DNA from: Candidatus Peregrinibacteria bacterium
GTDB taxonomy: Bacteria > Patescibacteriota > Gracilibacteria > Peribacterales > Peribacteraceae
DNA: 33,864 nt
Assembly: GCA_016196295.1 (NCBI GenBank)
Contig: JACPYA010000022.1
Coordinates: 1-33,864 of the forward strand
Direction of reading: 5' to 3'
The stretch's first letter is position 1. The number at the start of each line of letters is the position of its first letter. Shown here in pieces: positions 16,017 through 24,697 of this stretch. The notes under the pieces were generated by a model, which was given only the letters and a program-made list of their open reading frames with translations, did no database searches and was not told the DNA's origin. The translations under genes were made by a program, and so were the position numbers.

Positions 16017-18455
16017 TTATGCTGCAGCCCCGAGCGATTTGAGAAGTCCGGTATGAATCTTTTGCACCGCTTCTTCTTTCAGGGTGCGATCTTTCGCTCG
16101 GTATGTGAGGCGCAGTGTCAAATTGTATTGACCCTCTGCGAGAGGCTTACCGCCATACAGGTCCGCGATCTCGACGGACTCCAGGAGTTCGTGCTTGCCG
16201 CGGATCTTCCCGAGGATATCCGCCGTGCGGTTCTTTGGCTGCATGGTCAGCGTGATGTCATAGGAGATCGCGGGGAATTCCGGAACGGGCTTCACAATGG
16301 TTGGCTGCGGCGTGAGTGTGAAGAGATCGGTCACATTGAGGAGCACAATCGCGGCTCTGTGCGGGAGGCCGCACCGCTGTCGAATAGCAGGGCTGAGTTC
16401 GCACAGGACGCCCACTTCTTTTCCCTGCACGGTCAGCTTCGCCGTGCGACCGCTGTGCGCGAAGTTCGGCACAGAAGAGGGGAGAGCGATCTCCAGCCGG
16501 TAGCCGGCTGCGGCGAGGGCATAGGTCATGTGGGCCTTGGCGCGCAGGAACGGATCTCTCTTGATTCCTTCCTGCCTTCGCCAGGCGAAGAGCAGCCCGA
16601 GCTCCAGGTATTCATCCGTGACGCTCCGAAAGACTTTCGACACCGTGAATGTGCGCAAGCGTTCCTCCACGTGAAGGATACTTTTCTCCGCGTGTTCCAG
16701 GAGGCCGGGGAGCACGCTCGGCTGCATGAGGCTCAGCTCCTCGCCGATCGGGTTCCCCACCTTCACGGCTTTTCCAGGATCCAATCCTGCTTTTTGCAGC
16801 AGCGCCGGACCCACGAGCGACAGCGGGACCAGCTCGTTGTAGCGTTCTTCCTTCAATGCATCGCGGATGCGAAGCAGCCGGGTGTCTCGCGCGGGCGGGT
16901 CGATGCGCGCTTCGGGAAGCACGGGGGCAATCTCGTTAAAGCCGATCACGCGGCCGATCTCCTCCACGAGGTCATGCTCGCCGCGGATGTCCCCAAGCCG
17001 CCAGAGCGGCGGGGTTACGACGAAGTTTTGGGTTTTTGGTTTTTGGTTTTTGGTTTTCACTCCGAAGCCGAAATCTTTCAAAATGGTTTCAACTTTCTTT
17101 GTTGGAACATCCACGCCAAGCATGCGATTGATCTTTTCATCCGAAATAGTAATCGGTTTCGCCTTTCCATTCGTGCCGACTTCTTCTTTTTTGGAAACGA
17201 TGCGTGCGCCGGGGACGTGGGCCAAAAATAATTCGACTGCACGGTAAAAACCCTGTTCCGTCGTGATATGCGGCACCCCCTTTTCATACACCGTCGCGGC
17301 ATCGGTGCGATGCCCCGTTGCGATCACCGTTTTACGGATGGAAACGGGATCCAACGACGCGCTATGAAGATAGATCCGTCTCGTGGTTTCTTTCGTGGAG
17401 CTGCGAAGGCCTCCCATGATGCCGAGGAGATCGAAGATGCCGAGATCGTCGCTGAGAACCAATGCGCCTTCCGGGAGCTCGCGCTCTTTTTCATCAAGAG
17501 TCACAATCTTCTCTCCTTTCTTGGATGTTCGCATGCGCACCGTTCCTTTGATGTCATCAACATCGAAACTGTGGAGCGGTACGCCCACTTCGCTTGCAAC
17601 GAAGTTCGTGATGTCGATGGGCAAGTTAATGGATCTCCAGCCGACTGCCTCGATGCGTTTGCGCATCCACTCGGGAGTAGCCCCCAGTCCATCGATTTCG
17701 ATCATGCAGGCACAGTATCGCGGCATCAGCTCTGGTGAATCGATAACAAACTTGAACGGAATTTTGTCCTTTCCAAATTTCAAGCTTTTCGCTTCCGGCC
17801 CGCGGATCCCCGCCTGCCGGTCGGGCAGGGAAGATCCGCGCTGGCTCCATTTCGCAATCCCGATAGCGACACACTCGCGCGCAAAGCCGATGTGCGAGAA
17901 CAGATCCGCTCGATGCGTGATGGCGTGGTTGTCGATGTGGAGGACCGTGTCATGCATCCCAAATACTGATCGCAGACTTTTTCCGACGTGCGCTTCCATG
18001 TTCTCCCCAAGGTCTACGATGGGGCGCTCGCCTTGATCCTTGCGAGCGGGATAGAGGTGTTCGATGCCCAGTTCTTCCCCCGCGCAGATCATTCCTTCAC
18101 TCTCCTCGCCGCGGATCTTCACTTTCTCGAGCGTCGTCAGTTCCTCTCCGTGCCACTTCACGCGTGCACCCGTGTGCGCGAACGCAACGTTCATCCCTTC
18201 ATGAAGGTTCGTCCCTCCGCAGACGACTTTCTTCGTCCCTCGATCAGTTTTCACTTCACACAGGAAGAGCTTGTCCGCATTCGGATGCTTCGCGATGGAA
18301 AATACTTTGCCGACGCAGGTGTGCTCCAAGAGCGCCCCCTGTTTCTCCATCGCATCCACCTCTGCGGCACCCGCGGTGATCCTCCGTGCGATCTCTTCGG
18401 GATCCTTCACGGTGAACGTCACAAAGTCGGAAAGCCAATCGAGAGAAATCTTCAT
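16017..18455 (-). CDS. pheT: Phenylalanyl-tRNA synthetase beta subunit
   Basis: MKISLDWLSDFVTF, tRNA-binding EMAP domain (GKVFSIAKHPNADKLFLCEVKTD), B3/4, B5 and C-terminal ferredoxin-fold anticodon-binding domain. ORF track start (18698) is too far upstream. Confidence 0.93.
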   Translation of the reverse strand: MKISLDWLSDFVTFTVKDPEEIARRITAGAAEVDAMEKQGALLEHTCVGKVFSIAKHPNADKLFLCEVKTDRGTKKVVCGGTNLHEGMNVAFAHTGARVKWHGEELTTLEKVKIRGEESEGMICAGEELGIEHLYPARKDQGERPIVDLGENMEAHVGKSLRSVFGMHDTVLHIDNHAITHRADLFSHIGFARECVAIGIAKWSQRGSSLPDRQAGIRGPEAKSLKFGKDKIPFKFVIDSPELMPRYCACMIEIDGLGATPEWMRKRIEAVGWRSINLPIDITNFVASEVGVPLHSFDVDDIKGTVRMRTSKKGEKIVTLDEKERELPEGALVLSDDLGIFDLLGIMGGLRSSTKETTRRIYLHSASLDPVSIRKTVIATGHRTDAATVYEKGVPHITTEQGFYRAVELFLAHVPGARIVSKKEEVGTNGKAKPITISDEKINRMLGVDVPTKKVETILKDFGFGVKTKNQKPKTQNFVVTPPLWRLGDIRGEHDLVEEIGRVIGFNEIAPVLPEARIDPPARDTRLLRIRDALKEERYNELVPLSLVGPALLQKAGLDPGKAVKVGNPIGEELSLMQPSVLPGLLEHAEKSILHVEERLRTFTVSKVFRSVTDEYLELGLLFAWRRQEGIKRDPFLRAKAHMTYALAAAGYRLEIALPSSVPNFAHSGRTAKLTVQGKEVGVLCELSPAIRQRCGLPHRAAIVLLNVTDLFTLTPQPTIVKPVPEFPAISYDITLTMQPKNRTADILGKIRGKHELLESVEIADLYGGKPLAEGQYNLTLRLTYRAKDRTLKEEAVQKIHTGLLKSLGAAA
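17026..17058. repeat. Heptanucleotide (GTTTTTG)n tandem repeat inside pheT
   Basis: ttttgggtttttggtttttggtttttggttttc; encodes KTKNQKPKTQN on the minus strand. Confidence 0.85.
17801..17840. repeat. Palindromic element inside pheT CDS
   Basis: CGCGGATC-CCCG-CCTGCC-GGTCG-GGCAGG-GAA-GATCCGCG. Confidence 0.75.
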
Positions 18456-18501
18456 GGGAGAAGTATGTACGAAGAGTGCCTTGTAATAAAGACCAGACAG
18501 C

Positions 18502-18525
18502 AGCTGCCGATTGCAATCGGCAGCT
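18502..18525. repeat. 24-bp perfect palindrome upstream of pheT
   Basis: AGCTGCCGATTGCAATCGGCAGCT. Confidence 0.85.
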
Positions 18526-18650
18526 CCGGGATTTTGATCGTGCAAACGTCTCAATAGAGCGGCGTCTGATGCAAGTCCCCTTTCTTGCAGAAGAGGGGAG
18601 CCCGGGAGTACCGTTCCCTCCAACATTTTCATTTCTTCCCGCTCTTCCCC

Positions 18651-18899
18651 ATGTTCAAGAAGAAATCTCCCCATGTTGGCGCGTGCATGGCACTCCATGT
18701 CGTGGTTTCAGTTCTCCTCTTCGTCGCGGCCGTCGCGGCGATCCTCGGCGTCTACAAGGCGCACGTGCTCAGCACCGGACTCGCGTTCGGTACCACGAGC
18801 GGGTCGCTGGCGCTCGTCGCTCTCGCCATCGTCCTCCATACGTGGATGAAGCAGACGATCGCGTGCGTCACGAAGTGCGAGGCATGCGGCATTAAATAA
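18651..18899 (+). CDS. Small two-TM membrane protein
   Basis: MFKKKSPHVGACMALHVVVSVLLFVAAVAAILGVYKAH...; ends TAA at the left edge of a TIR element. Confidence 0.55.
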   Translation: MFKKKSPHVGACMALHVVVSVLLFVAAVAAILGVYKAHVLSTGLAFGTTSGSLALVALAIVLHTWMKQTIACVTKCEACGIK

Positions 18900-19073
18900 T
18901 ACGGCTACGCGATGAAAATACAGGCATGTTCTTTCTCCACGACTTATATATCGGCGTAGCGATACTTGTCCGGCGAAGTCCCGTCCCGCACATGCGGGAG
19001 GACGAAGCCGGATCGCTACGCCGCTATTGTGATGATCAAGTACGATCTTCACCGTTGCATTCGCGAAGCCGTA
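18900..19073. mobile_element. MITE-like TIR element, copy 1
   Basis: Ends TACGGCTACGCGA.../...TCGCGAAGCCGTA (one mismatch); flanked by TAA (18897-18899) and TAA (19074-19076); internal ~80-bp palindromic core 18945-19026. Confidence 0.75.
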
Positions 19074-19095
19074 TAAGGAACGATCATTCGAAGGG

Positions 19096-19125
19096 CCGGA
19101 CTCGCAGGAGCTCCGGTCTTTTTTT
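19096..19125 (+). terminator. Rho-independent terminator
   Basis: CCGGA...TCCGG stem followed by a T run. Confidence 0.65.
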
Positions 19126-20390
19126 CAACCGCGCTTTTTCCGGCGCAACCACGTCCAGAGTTTGCTGTATCCCACTCCCGCGAGCACCGCATAGCAGAAG
19201 AACCATCCCATGTGATAGCGCGGTACCGCTTGGATGGCTGCCGAGAGAGCGGTGGTGTAGAGAATGATGGCGATGAAGAGGAGGTACTCGCGTTTCCAGA
19301 CCGACCGGAGAGACGTTATGCAGCCGATCAAGAGCAACATCCATACGGCGGCTTCGAGCAGGTTATACAGGAGGCCCCACCCGTTCACGAATGGAAAATG
19401 CAACTCCAGCGCATAGAACAGGGACTGCCAGAGGTAATTTGGCAGGTGTTGGAGGATCGTTGCCTTGCTTTCCCGAAGAATCCGCTCCTCCACCGCAGGA
19501 CCGCCATCCGCACTGTGGATGTCTACATCGCAGTACGGCGACGCTTGGGTCCGGACGCGCGAGATGTATTCCACCCAGAGGCACAGCAGAGGATCCTGAA
19601 GGCGAAATGTTTTTGCCTGGTTCGCACGGCGAAGCAGCGTCGTGGCCGTTCGGTTGGACCCGATAATCGTGAGCTCGCCTGTGTACAGACTGTTCCGATA
19701 CGCCCAGAGCGAGACGGCCATGACGGGCAGCAGGATCACGGGGATCAGCATCCGGCGCGGGATCAGACGAGTTGCCAGTATCACGACAACGAGGACTGCC
19801 GGGAGGAAGAGGTAGGGGATGAACGTGAGGATGAGGCCAGAGAGCAGTAGCCCCAGTACGATCGATTTCCACCATGTCGGGCGCGCATGCATGGAGAGCA
19901 TCAGTCCTGCGAAGAAGAGACCGAGGGTCAGCGTGATGCTTTCGCGGTACGCGCTGAAAAGGATGTGAAAGATGGAGGGCATGAGCAGGAGGAAGCCCGT
20001 CGTAACGACGGACGCTCCGCGCGGAGCAGCTTGCCGGAGTTCTCGAATGAAGAACAGAGTCGCGAGCACGTGCAGGAGCATCTGCACGACGAAGATCGCG
20101 AGGCGGTTCTCCATCCCGAAGGCGCGGTAGATGATACTCAGGAAAAAACTCTGGCCCGGTTCGCGCTCCATGGTAGCCGTCACGCCATCGATCGAGTAGA
20201 AATTCTCCTGCGCGAGGTGGATGGCCGCGGCGTTATAATAGGATGCGTCGTCGCCAAAGGTCTCGCTCATGGGGATGGCCAGGCGACTGCCGAGGAGTGC
20301 CGCCCAGATCACGACAAAGGCGCCGCAAAGAACCATCAGCCATCGTTGCTCAAGAGGAGTGAAGGGACGGAGGGAGTTCCAATGCTTCAT
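19125..20390 (-). CDS. GT-C fold / ArnT-PMT-like membrane glycosyltransferase
   Basis: Many TM helices; N-terminal FGDDASYYNAAAIHLAQENFYS and REPGQSFFLSIIYRAFG typical of GT39/GT83-like proteins. Confidence 0.65.
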   Translation of the reverse strand: MKHWNSLRPFTPLEQRWLMVLCGAFVVIWAALLGSRLAIPMSETFGDDASYYNAAAIHLAQENFYSIDGVTATMEREPGQSFFLSIIYRAFGMENRLAIFVVQMLLHVLATLFFIRELRQAAPRGASVVTTGFLLLMPSIFHILFSAYRESITLTLGLFFAGLMLSMHARPTWWKSIVLGLLLSGLILTFIPYLFLPAVLVVVILATRLIPRRMLIPVILLPVMAVSLWAYRNSLYTGELTIIGSNRTATTLLRRANQAKTFRLQDPLLCLWVEYISRVRTQASPYCDVDIHSADGGPAVEERILRESKATILQHLPNYLWQSLFYALELHFPFVNGWGLLYNLLEAAVWMLLLIGCITSLRSVWKREYLLFIAIILYTTALSAAIQAVPRYHMGWFFCYAVLAGVGYSKLWTWLRRKKRG

Positions 20391-20446
20391 ACGGTTGATT
20401 GATAAATGGGGGGGGATCCTGAATACTTCGCTCACTTTAGCACTCT

Positions 20447-21376
20447 ATGAACATTTTCATTACCGGAGGTGCGGGTTTCATCGGTTCACACCTCACGCGT
20501 GCGCTCGTGAAGGGCGGCCATGCGGTGACGGTGCTCACGCGGAAGGAGTCCGATCTTTCTCGGATCGCGGACATCCAGAAGAAGGTCACGTTGGTCGTCT
20601 GCGACATCGCAGATCGCGAGGCTTTGGTGAAGATCGTCGAGCACGCAAAACCGAAGGGCATTTTCCACCTCGCGGCCTCCAACATTCAGGCGGGCAAGAC
20701 GGATGCCGTGGAGCAGCTGATGAGAAGCAACGTCCACGGGACGCAGAATCTGCTCGATGCGACGAACGATCTTCCCTACAAATTTTTCATGCAGACCGGG
20801 AGCTACTTGGAGTACGGCAAGCGATCGGACATCATCAAGGAGACGGACCGTGCAGAGCCTATGGAGATCTATGCGAAGACGAAGCTGGAAGCGACCCTTG
20901 CGACGCAGGCCCACGGCCGAACGCACAAGAAACCCACGGTTGTTTTCCGCATCTTCTCCCCGTACGGACCGAACATGCAGCAGGGCAGGCTCGTGCGCGA
21001 AGTGATTACGCGCGCATTGCGGGGGGATCCCATACGCCTCACGAAGCCGGAGATCGCCCGCGACTTCATCGAAGTCGGTGATATCGTGGCGCTCCTCTTG
21101 GCCGCAATGGAGAAAGCAAAAGATGTTGGCGGGGAAATCTTCAACCTTGGCAGTGGCAAGAGCACCTCGCTCGGTTCGTTCGTCGATCTCGTCCTCACAA
21201 AGACGGGCTCGAAGAGCGCTGTCGAGTGGGATGCCTTCCCTCCCGTGTTGTATGATACCGCGCACAGTCAGGCGGATATGCAAAAGACATTCTCGCATTT
21301 TGCTTGGCGACCCAAGACATCCCTGGAAGCAGGAGTGACGCGGATGATCGATTGGATTTCTTCTCTCCCCTCATGA
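20447..21376 (+). CDS. NAD-dependent nucleotide-sugar epimerase/dehydratase (extended SDR)
   Basis: ITGGAGFIGSHLTRALVKGGH Rossmann motif and YAKTK active-site motif. Confidence 0.9.
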   Translation: MNIFITGGAGFIGSHLTRALVKGGHAVTVLTRKESDLSRIADIQKKVTLVVCDIADREALVKIVEHAKPKGIFHLAASNIQAGKTDAVEQLMRSNVHGTQNLLDATNDLPYKFFMQTGSYLEYGKRSDIIKETDRAEPMEIYAKTKLEATLATQAHGRTHKKPTVVFRIFSPYGPNMQQGRLVREVITRALRGDPIRLTKPEIARDFIEVGDIVALLLAAMEKAKDVGGEIFNLGSGKSTSLGSFVDLVLTKTGSKSAVEWDAFPPVLYDTAHSQADMQKTFSHFAWRPKTSLEAGVTRMIDWISSLPS

Positions 21377-21555
21377 TACGGCTACGCGACACTGGCAGTT
21401 CCGTGGGTTGTAGTGGAACATTCGAGATAGCGGCGAAGCGATCCGGCTTCGTCCTCCCGCATGTGCGGGACGGGACTTCGCCGGACAGGTATCGCTACGC
21501 CGATATATGTATATTGAGAGCGAATAATTGTTACCTCTTTTTTTACGAAGCCGTA
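21377..21555. mobile_element. MITE-like TIR element, copy 2 (core inverted)
   Basis: Ends TACGGCTACG.../...CGAAGCCGTA; flanked by TGA (21374-21376) and TGA (21556-21558). Core 21427-21508 is nearly identical to the reverse complement of the copy 1 core. Confidence 0.75.
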
Positions 21556-22790
21556 TGACTCCCAAGAAAAATGCACTGCGAGTCGCGTATGCAGAGACCA
21601 TCTACGGCAAAGAAGAAGTGAAGGCCGTGATGGACGTGCTGAAAAATCCGCACCACATCGTCGCGGGACCGCAGGTGAAGGAATTTGAGAAGAAAGTCGC
21701 CGCCCTCTTCGGCAAGAAGCACGGCGTGATGGTGAACTCCGGCTCGTCTGCGAACTTGATCGGCCTCAGCGTGCTCGATCTCCCCAAGGGATCGGAGGTG
21801 ATCACCCCTGCGCTGACCTTCTCGACGACGCTCGCGCCTATCCTCCAGACAGGGCTGACACCGATATTTGTCGATGTGGAGCTTGGCACGTATCTCGTGA
21901 ACCCAAAGACCGTCGAGTCGCTCATCACCTCTCGCACGAGCGCACTCATGATCCCGTCGCTCCTCGGAAACATTCCCGACTTGAAGGCGCTGCGGCAGTT
22001 GGCAGACAAACATTCTCTGCGGCTCTTCGAAGATTCCTGTGACACGCTCGGCTCCCGCTTCGACGGAAAGCCGACCGGAACATTTTCAGATGTCAGCACC
22101 ACGAGTTTCTACGCCTCGCATATCATCACGGCGGCCGGCGGGGGAGGGATGGCGTGCTTCAATGATCCCGTGCTCGCGGAACGCGCGCTCGTGATGAGCT
22201 ACTGGGGAAGGCGATCGACCCTCTTCGGCGCGTACGAGAAATCGGAGGAGATCCAGAAGCGTTTCGCGGGGTTGCTGCAAGGAGAAGCCTACGATGCGAA
22301 GTTCATCTTCAGTGAAGTGGGCTACAACTTCCAGCCGACGGAGCTGATGGGAGCGTTCGGCCTTGCTCAATTGAAACGATTAAAGAACGTTGCCGCCAGA
22401 CGTAAGAAAAATTTCAAAGCGCTCCTCGCGTTTTTCAAGAACTATGAAGATGTGTTTGTTCTGCCGAAGGCTCATCCGGATGCCGATCCAAATTGGCTGG
22501 CTTTCCCGTTGATGCTTAAGGAGAGTGCACCGTTCGATCGCCTCGCACTGGCGCGTTACCTGGAAGAACGAAACATCCAGACGCGCCCCATCTTCACGGG
22601 CAACGTCCTCCGCCAACCGGCCTTTGCGTATCTGGGGAAAGACCGCGTCGCGCGCTTCCCGGCAACGGATACCATCATGCGGCGCGGACTGCTCATCGGC
22701 TGTCACCATGGCCTGACGGACCGGCATCTGCAGTACCTGCAGGACACCTTCGCGGAATTTTTGGGCAAGCGGGAAGTTACGAAGACATGA
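21555..22790 (+). CDS. DegT/DnrJ/EryC1-fold PLP protein, RfbH/ColD-like sugar 3-dehydrase
   Basis: Start refined to MTPKKNALRV. SFYASHIITAAGGGG has His at the usual Schiff-base Lys position (codon 22119-22121, residue 189), plus LLGNIPDL, EDSCDTLGSRFDGKPTGTFSD and DPNWLAFPL as in RfbH/ColD. Confidence 0.85.
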   Translation: MTPKKNALRVAYAETIYGKEEVKAVMDVLKNPHHIVAGPQVKEFEKKVAALFGKKHGVMVNSGSSANLIGLSVLDLPKGSEVITPALTFSTTLAPILQTGLTPIFVDVELGTYLVNPKTVESLITSRTSALMIPSLLGNIPDLKALRQLADKHSLRLFEDSCDTLGSRFDGKPTGTFSDVSTTSFYASHIITAAGGGGMACFNDPVLAERALVMSYWGRRSTLFGAYEKSEEIQKRFAGLLQGEAYDAKFIFSEVGYNFQPTELMGAFGLAQLKRLKNVAARRKKNFKALLAFFKNYEDVFVLPKAHPDADPNWLAFPLMLKESAPFDRLALARYLEERNIQTRPIFTGNVLRQPAFAYLGKDRVARFPATDTIMRRGLLIGCHHGLTDRHLQYLQDTFAEFLGKREVTKT

Positions 22791-23552
22791 CTATCTACTT
22801 CTCTCAAAAAGCCATCTTGGGAAGTAGCCAAATAGCAAAATAAACAGAAAACCTGATCCAATTACAATGAATCCAAACTTTAATATGAATAGGGTGATTT
22901 CTATAATTTTATTCCAACCAAGGTTTAAATTTGATTTGTCTACAAAGAATAAAAAGAACACTAATAGACCAAATGGAATAACTAGCAAAGCAACTAGTGC
23001 GTCCCATACGTCAAAGATTCTTTGCATGAATGCTCTTCCGGTATAAACCAAATGTTGGTTCATTACTGCTCCGTTCTTGATCCTCGCTTCGCCCGAAATT
23101 AATGATGCGTCTTTAAGATTGTTTGTAATTACTTTTACACTAAAGGATTCTCCTTTGTTAATTAGAGGCACATTGATAGTAACATTCGATTCTCCTACCA
23201 AAATATCTATTTTCATATTAATTGGATCCTTCTCAATAATTTTTGAATCTAAAATTTTTGCAGTACCAAAACGAATTACAAGAGGCGACAAAAAATCCTC
23301 TTTTGAAATCGCTTTTGAGTTGTTCGAAATTGTGACTTCTGTGATATCCAATTTGTGAATTGGGCCTTTTCCCCAATGAACAGTCAGCATGTCTTTAACT
23401 TGCTTTTTTGATTCACTTTCGAGATCAATCAAATTTAGACTTACAGCATTTACGTTCAATCTCAATTTTTGACTTTGTCGCCAATAAATCCAGAACATCC
23501 CTAATATACTGAATAGTCCTACGACCCAACCCAAGACTGGATTAAAATCCAT
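22791..23552 (-). CDS. Hypothetical membrane protein (AT-rich)
   Basis: N-terminal TM anchor (GWVVGLFSILGMFWIYW), soluble domain, two C-terminal TMs; strongly AT-rich against flanks. Confidence 0.65.
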   Translation of the reverse strand: MDFNPVLGWVVGLFSILGMFWIYWRQSQKLRLNVNAVSLNLIDLESESKKQVKDMLTVHWGKGPIHKLDITEVTISNNSKAISKEDFLSPLVIRFGTAKILDSKIIEKDPINMKIDILVGESNVTINVPLINKGESFSVKVITNNLKDASLISGEARIKNGAVMNQHLVYTGRAFMQRIFDVWDALVALLVIPFGLLVFFLFFVDKSNLNLGWNKIIEITLFILKFGFIVIGSGFLFILLFGYFPRWLFERSR

Positions 23553-23638
23553 AATTGTATTGATTTTAGCATTGGGGGCAGATGTGTCTATTGCGTGTAC
23601 ACCGCTTTGCACTGAGAAAGGACGCTCGCTATCCTGAA

Positions 23639-24697
23639 ATGCCTTCCATGTCTCAGAAGACCATTCTCATCACGGGCGGCTGCGGCTTCATCGGTTCGCA
23701 GTGCGTGCGCCAGTTCTACCGCACGCATCCGGAATACGTCATCGTGAACTTGGATCTGCTGACGTATGCGGGGAACCTGGAAAATCTGAAGCTCGTGGAA
23801 GAGCAGGAAAGGGCGCTCCCCTCGGATCAGAAACGCTACATCTTCGTGAAGGGCAGCATCACCGACGAGGCACTGCTGCATACACTCTGCAAGCAGTACG
23901 ACTTTCGCATGATCATCAACTTCGCGGCGGAGACGCACGTCGATCGCAGCATCATCAGCATGAACGACTTCATCAGCACGAACATCGGCGGCGCGCGTTC
24001 GCTGATGGAGGCGGTCCGGGCGAATAAAGTCGATCGCTTCATCCACATTTCCACCGATGAGGTGTACGGATCGATCGCATACGGGACGGCATCGGAGCAA
24101 ACACCTCTCCATCCATCGAATCCATATTCATCGTCCAAGGCTGCGGCTGACTTGATCGTGCAATCATTCGTCACGACCCATAACGTCCCGGCCATCATCA
24201 TTCGCGGGTCCAACAACTACGGGACGTACCAGTATCCGGAGAAATTGATTCCTCTCGCGATCACGAACGTCATCGAGAAGCACAAAATTCCCGTGCATGG
24301 CGCGGGCGTGCATATCCGCAGCTGGCTGCATGTTGCGGACTTCTGCGATGCCATCGACCTCATCGCGCATCATGGCGCTGTCGGCAGTATCTACAATGTG
24401 TCTGCGGAGGAGCGGTCGAACATGTATGTGCTCCAACTTATCTGTGACAGCCTGGGCGTGAACCTGGAGGAGTACAAAGAACACGTGAGCGACAGACCCG
24501 GAGCCGACACCCGCTACGCGCCGGACTCCACGAAGCTCCGAGAAGAACTCGGATGGGTTCCGAAGAGGTCGCTCCAGAAGAATATGAAGGAGATCGTCGA
24601 TTGGTACATGAAAAACGAAGCGTGGTGGCGCGCCATCAAGACGAAGAAGGAATTCCAAGATCACTACCTGAAGCAGTCGAAAGGACAGTGGTATTAG
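23639..24697 (+). CDS. rfbB: dTDP-glucose 4,6-dehydratase-like
   Basis: ILITGGCGFIGSQCVRQF, FAAETHVDRSI, HISTDEVYG, NPYSSSKAAADLI, RGSNNYGTYQYPEKLIPL. Confidence 0.93.
   Translation: MPSMSQKTILITGGCGFIGSQCVRQFYRTHPEYVIVNLDLLTYAGNLENLKLVEEQERALPSDQKRYIFVKGSITDEALLHTLCKQYDFRMIINFAAETHVDRSIISMNDFISTNIGGARSLMEAVRANKVDRFIHISTDEVYGSIAYGTASEQTPLHPSNPYSSSKAAADLIVQSFVTTHNVPAIIIRGSNNYGTYQYPEKLIPLAITNVIEKHKIPVHGAGVHIRSWLHVADFCDAIDLIAHHGAVGSIYNVSAEERSNMYVLQLICDSLGVNLEEYKEHVSDRPGADTRYAPDSTKLREELGWVPKRSLQKNMKEIVDWYMKNEAWWRAIKTKKEFQDHYLKQSKGQWY

Noticed and set aside
16053-17231. 392-aa plus-strand ORF opposite pheT
   Set aside because: Antisense shadow of pheT.
20486-21298. 270-aa minus-strand ORF opposite the SDR epimerase
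   Set aside because: Antisense shadow; the plus frame has intact Rossmann and YxxxK motifs.
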